Assembly: GCA_964036155.1 (NCBI GenBank)
Contig: OZ038422.1
Location: 76,159,201-76,223,200 of the forward strand
DNA: 64,000 bases
Source of the DNA: Diploscapter coronatus
Taxonomy: Eukaryota; Nematoda; Chromadorea; Rhabditida; Rhabditidae
Direction: 5' to 3'
Position numbers and translations under genes: made by a program. Shown here piece after piece: positions 13,401-24,711 of the stretch. The notes under the pieces are model-generated. The model ran no database searches. It had not been told where the DNA came from and worked only from the letters and a program-made list of their open reading frames with translations. Every line of letters begins with the position of its first letter. The first letter of the stretch is position 1.

Positions 13401-15249
13401 AGAATTCAGGATTGTTTACAAATTTTCTCGATAGATTTATGCACACGAGTGTAAAAATACCCCACCAGGTAAAATGGCCACTTGGCAAGAATAGAATAGA
13501 TAAGGGGGGATTTTGGCAAAAATACCTAACTCCTCTTGAAATCTGAAACCCAGACTTGAAATTCTTGGAAAATGGGTTGTTTAGCCACTAAACTACAAAT
13601 GCAGATATTCTAAAATACTTTTTTCGGTCGAATGATGCAATTTTCGAGAACTCCATTCTTCCTTTTATCCCTTGGGAATCGACAAAGAACCGAATATAGG
13701 AAATTTAGGGAGTATGAAAAATTAAGAGGGCACACAGAATTTGAAATGAGAAAATCAGAAATTTGAGACGTGGCGTGAAATTCTGGGCGAAATGTTTCCG
13801 GATTACGCAAGAGAAAAATGAAAAATTCGGGAAATTCAGATTTTAAAAAATTAAGCGAAAAATAAAATGTTGAAAATTTCAGCTCCGAAGCACGATTTTC
13901 ACGCTATTGGCCTCGATTTTTCAAGGATTCACTCTTTTATGGTAAGCATTTAAAAACCTAATTTTCGAGAAACAAATTAAAAATTCTGAATTTTAATTGT
14001 TTACAAGTACAATTCCGATCTTTGAATCTCGAAAATCGAGAAAGCTTGGTAAAATTAAAAATTAGAGGCTCGGAAAAGCCTTGCCAGAGAATCAAAGAAA
14101 GGACTTTTTCTTAAAAAAGCGGAAAATAATCGAATTTTCAACAAGAAGGCAGGATGCATGTCGTGACTAATTTGCTCTGATTTTTCCCAATCTTAAAGCA
14201 TAGGCCTGAATTCCGTCTAATATCTTTTCAGGATCATAAGATTTAAGTTAAGTGGTTTAAGCCGGATCTATTTTTGAAACATATGATGATGTAAGTTCTA
14301 CCAAAATAGGAACGGATAGAAAACATCGTTATTGAATAAGGATTAAGCATATTGGGTCGAAAAACTTGTGGGAAAGGAGAGCCGAGTTTTGAATATTCTA
14401 TGAAACATATCATTTTCAAACATTAATAATGTTCACATAAAACATATTGGAAGAGAAAGTATTCTATGAGAAATTTGATGAATATATATCATCGCTCAAA
14501 AACCCAAAAGTTAGACGGATATTACAAATTCTAGAAAATATATGGTTCATGTTTTACATGGTCCGTTGCTAAATATCATTAATTTTTCTTTTAACATTTC
14601 GCGTTGGAGCATATTTTCCAGGCTTTGCTAATAGCCGTATTTTATGGGATAAATGACGAAATGAAATATGTCAATTTGCATTATCCAAAGGCCAAATGAT
14701 ATATGCAGAAAATGAAGAAAAGCTCATTAATTTTATGGAAACCCTAGGAAACGCAAAAATTCATATGGAAATGTGTCCATTTTGAATGGCTTTTCTCTAA
14801 ATTCAGGCATAAATTCAATTATTCCGCTTCCTTATGGAAAATAGAACATCATCATGTGGGCTTAAATTAATTATAGCAAGTCTGAAAACAATCTTTCTTT
14901 AAAAGGAACACTAATCCACTTAGAAGAGTCGAGAATATATCAATATTTTGGATCATAATAAATAGATTTAGCCTTGAAGTTATGTTCCTTATCTTCATTG
15001 ATTATTAGAAAAAAAAATCTTTGGCTCAAATCATTCCATTTTAATAATTCGCCCCTTAAAATTTAGCAATAAGGTAGGTTTAGCATCTTCATATTTAATT
15101 TAAAACGACGCCTTTAGCTCAGATTATGGTACCTTGAGTTCAGGTTCGTTCTATCGTATGTCCCTGGCGGCGAGCGAGGTCTGAAATTCATGACCGGCCT
15201 GGCTACAGGTCTTGTCACGAAGCGCTCTTCTACCGTACTCCCAATCTAA
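4439..15249 (+). CDS. sftd-3: SFT2-domain vesicle transport protein with an 8-kb host intron
   Basis: Small four-helix Golgi/endosome membrane protein of the SFT2 family (retrograde vesicle fusion). Eight exons: 4439-4572, 4684-4779, 4959-5022, 5099-5152, 5199-5284, 5739-5856, 13883-13941 and 15144-15249. They join without a frame break to 238 residues. The cytosolic N-terminal part is serine/glycine-rich. The membrane helices are [20 protein letters not shown], the stretch around [39 protein letters not shown], and [20 protein letters not shown] with FVLSYVPGG. The PGG motif and tail [11 protein letters not shown] are family hallmarks. Exons 7 and 8 were found by phase: exon 6 ends on TGG in phase 0, exon 7 ends TG and exon 8 begins G. 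Intron 6 (5857-13882) contains the whole cal-2-like gene on the other strand. I recall the C. elegans ortholog as sftd-3 (C18E9.10). Confidence 0.9.
5857..7834. other. SFT2 intron 6, left part
   Basis: About 2 kb of AT-rich intronic sequence, which is also the 3' flank of the nested cal-2-like gene. Plus-strand open stretches at 6653-6919 and 6950-7183 have AT-rich, low-complexity translations and no splice partners. I see no gene in it. Confidence 0.5.
7835..12139 (-). CDS. cal-2: Calmodulin-like protein, four EF-hands, nested in the SFT2 intron
   Basis: Calcium sensor of the calmodulin superfamily. Five exons (12139-12008, 10921-10872, 10825-10708, 10164-9994, 7876-7835) give 170 residues, longer than calmodulin because of a unique N-terminus of about 33 residues ([20 protein letters not shown]...). 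All four calcium loops are intact: [36 protein letters not shown] and DIDGDGQIDYEE. The linker has [20 protein letters not shown] as in worm CAL-1/CAL-2 rather than canonical calmodulin. The last exon holds only [13 protein letters not shown] and follows a 2.1-kb intron. The gene lies entirely within SFT2 intron 6, antisense. I choose cal-2 over cal-1 because I recall cal-2 (C18E9.1) beside the SEC62/NDUFB3/SFT2 orthologs; the paralog assignment is inference. Confidence 0.88.
12140..13882. promoter_or_regulatory. Upstream region of the nested cal-2-like gene, within SFT2 intron 6
   Basis: Any autonomous promoter of the minus-strand cal-2-like gene should lie here, since the gene starts at 12139 inside an intron. 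A purine-rich tract (GGGAAGGGAAGGGAAGGGA) lies at about 12338-12361. I recognise no specific factor site. A minus-strand open stretch at 12168-12398 spans this tract and looks like chance. Confidence 0.4.
13942..15143 (+). other. SFT2 intron 7 (1.2 kb)
   Basis: AT-rich intron between the last two SFT2 exons. It includes one copy of the dispersed palindromic repeat family at about 14559-14614. No coding exon or RNA gene is seen. Confidence 0.6.
14559..14614. repeat. Short palindromic dispersed repeat, copy 1
   Basis: The left arm GTCCGTTGCTAAAT and the right arm GTTGGAGCATA resemble the arms of a family with ends ATCTGCTCCATTGCTAAAT and the inverted form. This is one of the diverged copies. 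It lies in SFT2 intron 7. Confidence 0.5.
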
Positions 15250-16079
15250 AAGGTGCAGATTTTCTCTTTCAACGGTGTTTTTGATCATTTTATATGAGGT
15301 TGGCTAATAAGCTCGTGGAATTTTAAAATTAAAATTCTCTAAGTTCAATTCTGTTTTCATTATCTACGACCTGAAATAATAATAGAAAACACATACGCTA
15401 ATTTGTATTCCAAGAACTTGTTAGATAACCTAGGAAATATCTGGGTAAATGCTATTTTATTTCATCCTTATCATCATATCCATGAAATGATATAATTTCG
15501 GTTTTGGAATGTCCATGAAATTTAGAACGAAAATTTTTCATGAACTTTTCCAAGTCGATGGTAATTTATTCTTTGTATAAAGTTTCTGAAATCTGTGATA
15601 ATTTAAAATGTAATTTTACGAGAACTACTAATTTGTCGGATAGGGTTTTGTAGAACAATATCATAAAAATCGAAAATCTGCAACATTGCTAAATTTTAGC
15701 AGTGAATTTCTTAAAATTTAGCAATGGAGCAGATGTTATCACTTCAGCTAAACGATGACATTCTTCATATGCAAAATTCATATTGTCGGAGATACTCATG
15801 TACAGTATATCCCTTCTGAAAAAATCAATAAAGACTTTCTTTTTCCCGTCAAAATTTCGATTTCCCAAGTGTTTCAAGGCACTGAAATATCTTCTCCCCT
15901 CTTCTCCTCATACGACTAAACGCACACTTCTGCGTTGCGTAGTTTATCGGTTTTTATGAAATGTCCCAATTATTTCGACAAGTACCCGGGTTTTTTCATT
16001 AGTTATCTTTTTAATTACAATTTAATTGTCCCAATTGACCCCAGATAATTTCAGGGTACTATTTTGTAACAAGTACAGG
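15250..16079. promoter_or_regulatory. SFT2 3' flank and eif-3.G upstream region
   Basis: 830 bp between the SFT2 stop and the eIF3g ATG on the same strand. It holds one palindromic repeat copy (15676-15734). An acceptor-like ATAATTTCAG ends at 16054, 25 bp before the ATG, and could be the trans-splice site for the operon. A minus-strand open stretch at 15689-15877 is not supported by splice sites. Confidence 0.45.
15676..15734. repeat. Short palindromic dispersed repeat, copy 2
   Basis: The best-preserved copy of the family. Its left arm is ATCTGCAACATTGCTAAATT and its right arm reads AATTTAGCAATGGAGCAGAT, nearly the exact reverse complement of the left. Total length is about 59 bp with a short unpaired centre. 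It lies upstream of eif-3.G. Confidence 0.65.
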
Positions 16080-17992
16080 ATGGTAACCACTATGTAAGTC
16101 TTATTTTTTCGAGTTTGAAAATCTACTTTACTTCTGTTTCGAATATTTTGTTCAAGGATAACTTGATTAAATATACTTTCTACAAGAATATTTTTTCTAA
16201 AAATTCAATAAAACTAAAAACGAAATAAATTTCAGCACCGCACCAGAAGTGGGTAGTTGGGCTGAGGTCGTTGAACAGGAGTCCCAATCCTCTAATGACA
16301 TCAACGAGGACGGCGTCAAGACCGTCGTCTCCTACATCACCGAAAACGGACAGAAGTTCAAGGTTACTATTTCAACCACCTTTATTATCGATTTTTATAA
16401 CGTTTCATTGATTTGATGCCAATTTATTTCACGCTATCATTTTATACCAATTGTTAGGCAAGCTAGATTTTTTTTTTGCAATTTTAGTAGCGTATTACCA
16501 TTTTTATCATTAGATTCCTTGCAGGTGGTCTCCCAGTTCCAAGTGCTGACCAAGAAAGTCCCACGCGTGGTGGCGGAACGCAAGAAGTGGAAGAAATTTG
16601 GCGCTTGCTCCAACGATCCGCCTGGTCCCAATGTGAGTTACCATTTTTGTCCCCAAGTTGCTATTTTGGAACCACTTGGTAAAAATGCCATTTTCAATGA
16701 AAACAAATCTAGTGAATTATAACTTTGATAGCACTTTAATCATTTGACAAGACGAAAATGATACCATTCGGCAACTCTTACCATTTCTAGATCGCCACCA
16801 CCTTGATTGCGGATGAGGTTGATCTCCAGTTCACGAGGAACCACATTGGCGAGCAGATTCTGGACGTTCAGGTACCAGATTGATAAAAATACATAACTGA
16901 AATTAAAAATGCTAAAATTTTTACAAATTTTAATACAGTATTGATGATGGAATTTAAACCATTATAGCTTTAATTTCAGGAAGAGAAGGTGGTCATCAAG
17001 TCGGAGAACCAGATGCACTGCCGACACTGCAAGGGCGACGACCACTGGAGTACCACTTGTCCTTATAAGGTTGGTGCACTATGATTTTTGGTACCGTTTA
17101 AAATACCTTAAAATGATAATGGAAAAAGGAAAATGGGAGGAATGTTCTAAGAGGAAGGAACATCGCGTATTCTTTCAAGTTTCTAATTTTTACGAGATCA
17201 CCATTTTAATAGTCTGGAACGCGCGCAATTACAGTGTGGCCTTTTTCAGGATTTCATGCAAACCGAGGAAGAGGCTCCAGACACGGAACGCGCTGGTCGC
17301 GAGGCAGGAACTGTGCCGGGCGGCAGATACGTTCCGCCGATGCGCTCCGGCATGGACAGACAGACCGATAGACGGTAGTTATCCATTTAAATAATTGATT
17401 AATTATCTTTAAGTAGAGGATACTCAGCAATTTATAGATAATTGGGTAATTAAATGATCTAGATACTTTAATTTCAGCTCTGATGAGAACACCTGCCGCG
17501 TGACTAATCTGCCTCAGGACATGGACGAATCCGAGCTTCGTGAAATCTTCACAAAAATCGGCAGATGCACTCGCGTTTTCATCGCCAGGTAGAAAATACA
17601 AACAGATATTTTGCTTAAAATAAATATTATTTTTTAAACTGATAGAAACCAAATGTATTTATTCTGGATTAAAATCGACTTAGATATTAGAAAATCTATA
17701 AATTTGATTTCAGAGACAAGATCACCAACCTGCCGAAAGGATTTGCTTTCGTGACATATGAAAATCGCGAGGATGCGGCGAGGGCTATCAGGTACCAAGC
17801 TTAAACAAAATTTAAAATCGAACCTAAGAAAAGTCTTGTTAAAAACGTGAAGATTATTAATATTTTAAAATTTGTTTTAAATTATCTGTAGCCTGAAGAG
17901 ATTATGAATCTGATTACAGAGAGCTGAACAACTACAAAGTCAACCACATGGTGCTGAAGGTCGAGTGGACGCGGCCCAGCAACGATAAATAA
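16080..17992 (+). CDS. eif-3.G: Eukaryotic translation initiation factor 3 subunit G
   Basis: RNA-binding subunit of eIF3, acting in 40S scanning and reinitiation in the cytoplasm. Nine exons (16080-16093, 16236-16362, 16525-16632, 16791-16871, 16980-17069, 17250-17374, 17478-17588, 17714-17791, 17920-17992) join in phase to 268 residues. The N-terminal eIF3g block includes GSWAEVVEQE and a KVPRVVAERKKWKKFG stretch. A zinc-knuckle-like CRHCKGDDHWSTTC lies near residues 124-137. The C-terminal RRM starts near 184 with RNP2 (CRVTNLPQDM) and RNP1 (KGFAFVTYEN). The protein ends WTRPSNDK. The first exon carries only 14 coding bases. evl-20 starts 256 bp after the stop, on the same strand. I recall the two C. 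elegans orthologs as neighbours F22B5.2 and F22B5.1. Confidence 0.95.
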
Positions 17993-18134
17993 TTTTTTTT
18001 CGGGGCGTTGAGGCGTAATTTTTCATTTTCTGAGCGTTCAAGGGATTTCTTTCTATTTTCTTTTATTGACAATTAAAAATCTAAGTTAAAGCTATTCGTT
18101 TGGTTGTTTTATCCTTTCTTTTTGAATTGAGTAA

Positions 18135-18140
18135 AATAAA
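18135..18140 (+). terminator. Polyadenylation signal AATAAA of eif-3.G
   Basis: Exact AATAAA hexamer 143 bp after the eIF3g stop and before the evl-20 acceptor, the usual position for 3' end formation inside a nematode operon. Confidence 0.6.
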
Positions 18141-18236
18141 CGTTGTTGTTGAAGATGCACTCTTTTCCCGGATTTCTACGGTTTTATGCCAGTTTTCTAT
18201 CTTTTCTTCTTGTAAGTTTTATCCTTTTAGTTTTAA

Positions 18237-18244
18237 ATTTTCAG
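18237..18244 (+). promoter_or_regulatory. Candidate trans-splice acceptor of evl-20
   Basis: ATTTTCAG followed by four A residues and the evl-20 ATG at 18249. With no separate promoter space (256 bp from the upstream stop), this is a good candidate for a spliced-leader acceptor of a downstream operon gene. Confidence 0.55.
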
Positions 18245-18248
18245 AAAA

Positions 18249-19543
18249 ATGGGCCTTTTGACGATTCTCCGAAAGCAGCGCGCTCGCGAGCGAGAAATGC
18301 GGATTCTGATACTAGGACTGGTAAGAGACTTTATATATCCCAAAAATCAAGTCCTTGAAAAACGATATTCTCAGGACAACGCCGGAAAAACGACAATTAT
18401 GAAGAAATTTATGGGCCAGTCCACCGACCAAATCGAGCCTACACTAGGTAATAGAGTTAATCGTTCGAATTAACCTATTTAATTACTCCAATTATCTTCC
18501 AGGCTTCAACATAAAGACGGTCGAGTTCAAGGGGTTTGCTCTGAATCTGTGGGACGTCGGCGGTCAGAGGAGTCTGCGCTCCTATTGGCGGAACTATTTC
18601 GAACAGACGGACGCTTTGATTTGGGTTGTCGATTCGGGGGATAAAGGTATCGTTTATTTTCAGACTAAATATATTTTTAAATCGATATTTATTTTTATGC
18701 AGCATATTTTATTCAAGTTATGCTGAAAAATAGTATTTTGAAAGGATAACTTTTATGAAGATTATGTCGAAAACTATTTACTTTGAAAAGGTGTCTTTTT
18801 TGAAGTTTGTTGTTGAAAAATCTATTCTCAATAAGGACGTTTTTAAACAAGTTTTATTTCTAGAAGCCGATAAATTATTTTAATCCAATAGGTTTTCCGC
18901 AAATTACGTTCGTATTTTCAGAGCGACTCGCCCAGTGTAGTGAGGAGCTGAAGAAATTGCTGTCGGAGGAGAGGCTCGTTGGCGCTTCTTTATTGATTTT
19001 AGCCAATAAGCAGGATCTTCCGGGAGCAGCAACTGTACAGACAATTGCTAAGGTGAGAAATTCGATGTTTTTTTTTTTTTTTTTTAATTTTTAGATAACA
19101 TCATTACTCTAATTACTGCTTAAAATAGGTCAACTTTCAAGAAAATGAGAAAATCTTCATGAAAATTTATAAATTGCTAAAAACCGATATTTGTTTTAAG
19201 ACCAGTCATTTACGAAAGTACACCTTTGTAAAGTATGGAGATTTTGGAGAAACTATTGAACGTCATAGATTGATAACTTTCGAAATGTTCGATAATTATA
19301 GAAATGTGGATGTGGATTTTTAGACATTTTCAGAAAAGAACAATTGGTATAAAAAATAACTTATTTTCGAACAACCCCACTTATAAAAAATTACATTAAA
19401 AATTTCAGCTATTAGACCTCGACGCGATACAGTCCCACCACTGGAAAATCTTCAGCGTTTCGGCGATGACCGGGGAAAATCTACTTGACGCGATGACCTG
19501 GCTTTGTGAAGACGTCGCCAGCAGGGTTTTTACGCTAGAATAA
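18249..19543 (+). CDS. evl-20: ARL2 small GTPase (EVL-20)
   Basis: Arf-like GTPase that regulates tubulin cofactor D and microtubule assembly. Five exons (18249-18320, 18375-18447, 18503-18646, 18922-19052, 19409-19543) give 184 residues, the typical ARL2 length. It starts [20 protein letters not shown]. Motifs: P-loop GLDNAGKTT, switch I IEPTLGFNIKTV, switch [26 protein letters not shown] in [13 protein letters not shown], and [15 protein letters not shown] near the C-terminus. The LR in MGLLTILRK and IEPTLGFNI separate ARL2 from ARF1. It is second in a two-gene cluster with eif-3.G. AATAAA lies at 19649. Confidence 0.95.
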
Positions 19544-20180
19544 AGAAGACAACGCGATTCACCAAGAGTACGGCCTGTAAATCTCAAACTTTGATCTCAA
19601 ATAATTGAATTAAAACCGGTATATGAAATATGAAAATAATAATGTAAGAATAAAATGTTTGATTGACCCATTCCACGAATAACTGTAACAAGAATCCAGA
19701 CAATTGCAAAAGGGTCTCGGATCCGAATCAAACCCATGGGTCCTAATCACAAAAATCGAGATGCCAGAATTCGCCCGCTCCCTTCAAGAAGAGTTGCAAA
19801 TCTAGACCCAAATAAAAAACCCGATCAGATCTTTCTTCCTCATTCGTGCTTCTTCTGCACCCTATATTCCCTATGCTATTTCATCGTTTTCTATCTCTCT
19901 TATATCATGTTCGAGTTTTAATGCTCGATCGGATCTCAAATTTCCAATCCCGCTTTCCCTTATAACATGTGCTCGGCCTTTGAGCTTTTCTCTCAAATAC
20001 AAAAATTCGAATTTAATGAGTGCACAGCCAAAAATAATTGAAAATAATCACCTGCTTGTGATTGAAATGCACACAAAACATATCCAAACGTGCTTCTAAG
20101 AAAGGAAATATATTATTGGCTGTAAAGTTTCCCTATAAAAAGAAGTTACTGATCTTAAGTTAAAATTTATTGAAATTTAG
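19544..20180 (+). other. evl-20 3' flank and left edge of the receptor array
   Basis: Contains the evl-20 polyA hexamer at 19649-19654. The rest is AT-rich with no supported gene. The left limit of the tandem receptor duplication is not visible here; only the last exon of the leftmost unit survives, from 20181. Confidence 0.45.
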
Positions 20181-20381
20181 AGATTGGATACCCAGAATCA
20201 TGAGAAATCAAAGCAAGAAGTTGATGTTATAGTAAAGACACTAGCTCGAAAAGATGATAAAAATCAAATCCAAAGGAATAGAATATACAATATCGCCTTG
20301 CCCAATAACAATTTCACATCTTACAAATTCTATCTCATTGTTCGTATTTACGTTTGTTCGATTTTACCTTTCATAAAATAG
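20181..20381 (+). pseudogene. Relic last exon of a third receptor copy
   Basis: After the acceptor GAAATTTAG the sequence reads RLDTQNHEKSKQEVDVIVKT and then QIQRNRIYNIALPNN. This matches the last exon of the two fuller copies (23519 and 26939 onward). No upstream receptor exons precede it, so this is what remains of a deleted tandem unit. The stop used by the other two copies is lost here, so the frame runs on to 20381. Confidence 0.75.
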
Positions 20382-20892
20382 ACAAATCTCGATATCATTT
20401 TAGATAAATTTCGAATTAAGATTGTCTAGACAAATCCTATGATAGATTCTTAGAAAAAAATCACCTGATATAAATCGAAATTCACAAAATCATCTGTCAA
20501 AAATCAAATGCTCAACATCGTTCTTAATAATTTTACTTGGTAACCGAATATTTTCTGCTGTTTTGTTTCACAATAAAACTTCGCTATTAGAAACTTCTTA
20601 TTCAAAAAAAATTGATTCTACTATCAGAACAACGAGTTCGAATTAAAATCGCTAAACTTTCTTTGATTTTATATAGTTCGATAGAATAATGTATATTTGT
20701 CCAACCAAATATATGAACGATTCCGATGCGAATAAATATTGGGAACAAACTAAAATTAGCGCGGAAGTCTGCGAGAGTATATTCAGCATTTTTCACTTAA
20801 ATAATTAGAACAAATGTCGCACATTAGTGACATATATATAATATCAATTTTAAATTAATGAATTTTGCAAAATATTATAAACTAAAAATCTT
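20382..20892 (+). other. 5' flank of receptor copy A
   Basis: This sequence is repeated at about 23830-24292 before copy B (for example CACCTGATATAAAT and GAACAACGAGTTCGAAT), so the duplicated unit includes the presumed promoter region. No coding exon is seen. Confidence 0.55.
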
Positions 20893-23663
20893 ATGCATGA
20901 ATTTTATACGGATATAATTTTCCTAGGGTTTGTCGAATCCACTACACATTATGATGCATTTTTCACTTACTTTAGACATCACCTACTCCGTAAGTAAGAT
21001 ATTTTGTATCTGAAAATCTCTTTTAAATTATTAGTTATTCTTGTTTATTTAATTCAACATATGTATATTTTTAGCAATACCTGGTGAAGATGCTCCTGTT
21101 AGAGAATATGTAACGTTCTTTGGGGAATGGTTACTGCAAGTAATTCTATTAATACTTGGAATACGAACGATTACGATATTAATGAAGAAATTAGCAAAAT
21201 TTTCAACATTTGAAAAACAGTTGCTATCGCTATTAATATTGAAATGTGTCTATGTGTTAATTATCATCACTGTTGTGAGTTGATTGTTTCAAACATAACT
21301 CTATGTATATTTTAGGAATATTATTATCTTTATCGACTTCTGAAAGAAAAGTGTTGTAGGTACAATAATGATGCAGCGGTAAACATTACTTTTTATATAC
21401 ATATAAGTAATTACTCTAAATCAATTGAATTTAAACTATATTTTTTGATAATATATTCATAGGTTGAAGCTAGTCAAATCATGCAATATTTATTTCATAA
21501 GTCTTTTTGTAATACAGAAAAATATTTTTTTTAAGTTTAAGTCTGATTCCATTTGATTTAGTAGGATTTATTGTCCCTTTCCTGGTCACGATCCGCTCAA
21601 CAGTGACTGAATGAGACTTTGATTCAGAAACCCTTTTTTACTTGATTCTTTGATTTTACTTTACAGAGAAAACACACTGACTTCCAAAGCGTGTTTACTT
21701 CATATCGAGAGAAGTGGCAATGAGATAAGTTTGAGATCAAATGAGAAGCAAGATTTTTGAGGAATGCTAATCTTGTGAATGAGGAATTCTGTCCATACAG
21801 CAATTAAAAAAAGTATTATTACTTGGCCCCTAACTTTGTTCTGCTCATTTATTGATATATTTCATATTGTTCAGATTTATTATTTCATGATTCAATCATT
21901 GGAATGGGTGATTGGGCATGTGATCAAATTTATATCCTGTGCAATGGCAGTTCAACGAGCGAGGGCATTTTCTGAGTATGAATATAAATTCAGACTTAGG
22001 GAGGATTTAAGCCAAGATAGTCTCGCAACCTAACCCCATAAGATTTTTTAAAAATGTTTTTTCTCTCTAGCTTGAAATTTCCAAAAAATATTCCGGGGAG
22101 AATTTTGAAGTCATAATTATGATTTTGTTTTACGATTTCCCCTCGTTTATTTTTGAGTATTACTTAAATTCTTCTTAGATCTGTATAAATTTCATCGATC
22201 TTTCAAAAACTATTTTAGAAAACCAAATTATCGAATCACGAGCCTCAACAAATACATATTCATTGCTTCGACAGTAATTATTACGCTCATTTATTGCTTT
22301 ATGGATGCAAAAATCTTTTATCACATCATATTTGTTGGCAATAAGCCATATAAGAATCGTCGAAAAGACTTGAATTATCTGAAGCGTAGCGCACATAAAG
22401 CAGGTGCAGAACTACAGGAGAATGATTATTGGAATATTTTGATGTTCAATGATTTATTCGGATCTATGAACTATTATGTAAGAAAATCCATATCAGAGGC
22501 GTGTCAAAATTTTAACCTTTAAAAATTCGAAATCAAAATTGGAATTTCGAAATCCTAGAAGTCGAAATTTTTCGTAATCGAAATTCAGAACACCCCTGAC
22601 CAATATGACGTTTTGAACTATACTTTCAATCAGGATGAATATAATTCAAAATTCAGTATTGGCATGCTCAATGCACGACAAATGCCATAACAAGTGGACT
22701 ATTAATTCCGATTTTAACCTGGAGTACCGTTTATCTATTGAGGAAGCTCAAGCGACAACTTGACAAAATATCGAAGAATCTGAGGATAAGTGAAAATGGC
22801 TTGAGTCGACGGTTGATAGCTCATGTAGAAAATTTACATGAAATATTTCCTATGAATGACGGATAGTTTCAGATAATTGTTGAAATAGCCACCTATTGTG
22901 CTGGAATGATTATATACCTGCCTACGATTCTGCCTTCGAATATCACTATGGAGATTTTCTTGTAAGAATATTTATAAAAGGCAAAATGAGAACCGTAAGA
23001 CGATCATGGCACGAGACATAACGAAATAGTAGCGGAAGGCAATTAATAAAAATAATAAGTAGTAAGCCCATTAATAAAAGTAGTAAACAAAAATTCAAGT
23101 TTTTGTTTACTACTCACTATCCCTGTTTTCCCACAAATTGAAACTTTTTTCTATTTTCTCTGCACTCTCTTTCTCATTCATAAATATCTCACCCGAAAAA
23201 GTTACAAATTGTGGAAAAACCAGAGCAACATTAGTTACTACTCTTATTAATTGCCGTAGGGGAAATAAACACTTCCCTGATCACACGTACTCTATTTTGT
23301 TCAAGTCTCGCATCATGATACTGCAAGGTTTCCATATAGCCCTTCAAAGTTAAATGAACTTTCAAAATGAATTTAGGTATACGTATCTTTTATTACAGTG
23401 TGTGGTCCACAAATTCAGTTTTTAACACTATATCTCCTGACTAGAAGTGCAATTAAGGTAGAATAGTGAAATTTTTAATAGTTATGATATTTATCTATAC
23501 AGTTCCCATTGAATTTTAGCGCTTAGAAGTTCAAAATCGTGAAAAATCGAAGACGAAAAATATCGTGGTGAAGACTTTGGCACGAAAACCAGACAAAAAT
23601 CAAATCCAGAGGAATAAAATCTATAATATCGCGATTCCGAATAACGATAATCATACTATCTGA
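20893..23663 (+). pseudogene. Seven-TM chemoreceptor-like gene, copy A (probably broken)
   Basis: I do not recognise a named family with certainty. The hydrophobic segments, the AVQRARAFSEYEY stretch and GLSRRLIAHVENLH recall nematode Sre-type chemoreceptors, but that is a guess. The exons I can place begin with MHEFYTDIIFLGFV at 20893, then FFGEWLLQVILLILGIRT and KFSTFEKQLLSLLILKCVY, EYYYLYRLLKEKCC, LVGFIVPFLVT, KFISCAMAVQRARAF, LYKFHRSFKNYFRKPNYRI with NKYIFIASTVIITLIYCF, LLIPILTWSTVYLLRKLK, IIVEIATYCAGMI, CGPQIQFLTLYLLTR and a tail QIQRNKIYNIAIPNN ending at 23663. Exon 4 carries 13 extra bases relative to copy B and is out of frame. The exon 8 to 9 phases also fail to match. A foldback element lies in the penultimate region. 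Sister of the copy at 24293. Confidence 0.55.
23035..23262. mobile_element. Foldback (MITE-like) element in receptor copy A
   Basis: The outer inverted ends are GGCAATTAATAA and TTATTAATTGCC. An inner pair, TTTTCCCACAAATTG and CAAATTGTGGAAAA, flanks a central loop. The element sits between exons 8 and 9 of copy A and recurs at the matching place in copy B, so it predates the tandem duplication. No transposase is present. Confidence 0.65.
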
Positions 23664-24292
23664 TAGATGGAACAATTTAACACTATTCATTTTTTCTTAA
23701 CAAATTCACGGCTATTTTGGGTTTATTATTCTATTTTGACTTCTTTATGTTCAAATTTATTTATTTTAAATCTCTTTGATTTTGTAGTGACGTTTTTTAT
23801 CTCAAGAAGTACATATTTTTGCAGGTGAATTTATTTGGATTAATTTTGAACTAAGATTGTCGAGATAAATCGTATGATAGGTTCTTAGAAAAAAAAACAC
23901 CTGATATAAATTGAAATTCACAACAAAAAATCTAGTCTCTTCCTTGGTAACCGAATATTTTTTGCTGCTTAATTTCGAAAAAAAAACTTCGCTATTAGAA
24001 ACTTCTTATTAAAAAACTGATTCTACTACCAAAACAACGAGTTCGAATCAAAATCGCTACATTTTTTAAATTTTATATAGCTCGATATAATGTATATTTG
24101 TCCAACCAAATATTTGGATTCCGATTATTTGAATGAATATTTTGGTGACGTTGGCAAGGAACTCTGCGAGAGTATATTCAGCATTTTTTACTTAAATCAT
24201 TATAAAAATTTTGCATATTAGTGACATACTATATATAGTAATATTAATTTTAAGTTAATGAATTTTGCAAAATATTAGAAAATAAAAATCTT
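23664..24292 (+). other. Spacer between receptor copies A and B
   Basis: 3' flank of copy A followed by the duplicated 5' flank of copy B, very similar to 20382-20892. No gene. Confidence 0.55.
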
Positions 24293-24711
24293 ATGCATAA
24301 ATTTTATACAGGTAGAATTTTCCTAGGTTTTTTCGAATCCACTACGCATTATGGCCCATTTTTCACCTTCCTTATACATCACCCACTCGGTAAGTAAGAC
24401 ATTTTGTATCTGAAAATCTTTATTTGAAATTTTATTAGTTATTTTTGCTTATTAAATTCAACATATTTATACTTTTAGTAATGCTTCGTGAAAATGCTCC
24501 TGTTAGCATATATGCAGAATTCTTTTTGGCACGTTTATTCCAACTAATTCTATTCATACTTGGAATACGAACGATTACGATATTAATGAAGAAATTTACT
24601 AAATTTTCAACATTTGAAAAACAGTTGCTATCGCTATTAATATTGAAATGTGTCTATACGTTAATTCTCTTCCCTTCTGTGAGTTGATTATTTCAGACAT
24701 AACTCTATGTA

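Noticed and set aside
15108..15190. tRNA-like start (TTTAGCTCAG) near the last SFT2 exon
   Set aside because: No matching acceptor stem, D-arm or T-arm; the region is an intron end and coding exon.
15114..15245. Minus-strand open exon of 43 codons behind an acceptor, GC-rich, looking like the end of an unknown gene
   Set aside because: The same bases on plus encode the SFT2 C-terminus ([16 protein letters not shown]) in phase with exon 7, so the minus frame is a shadow.
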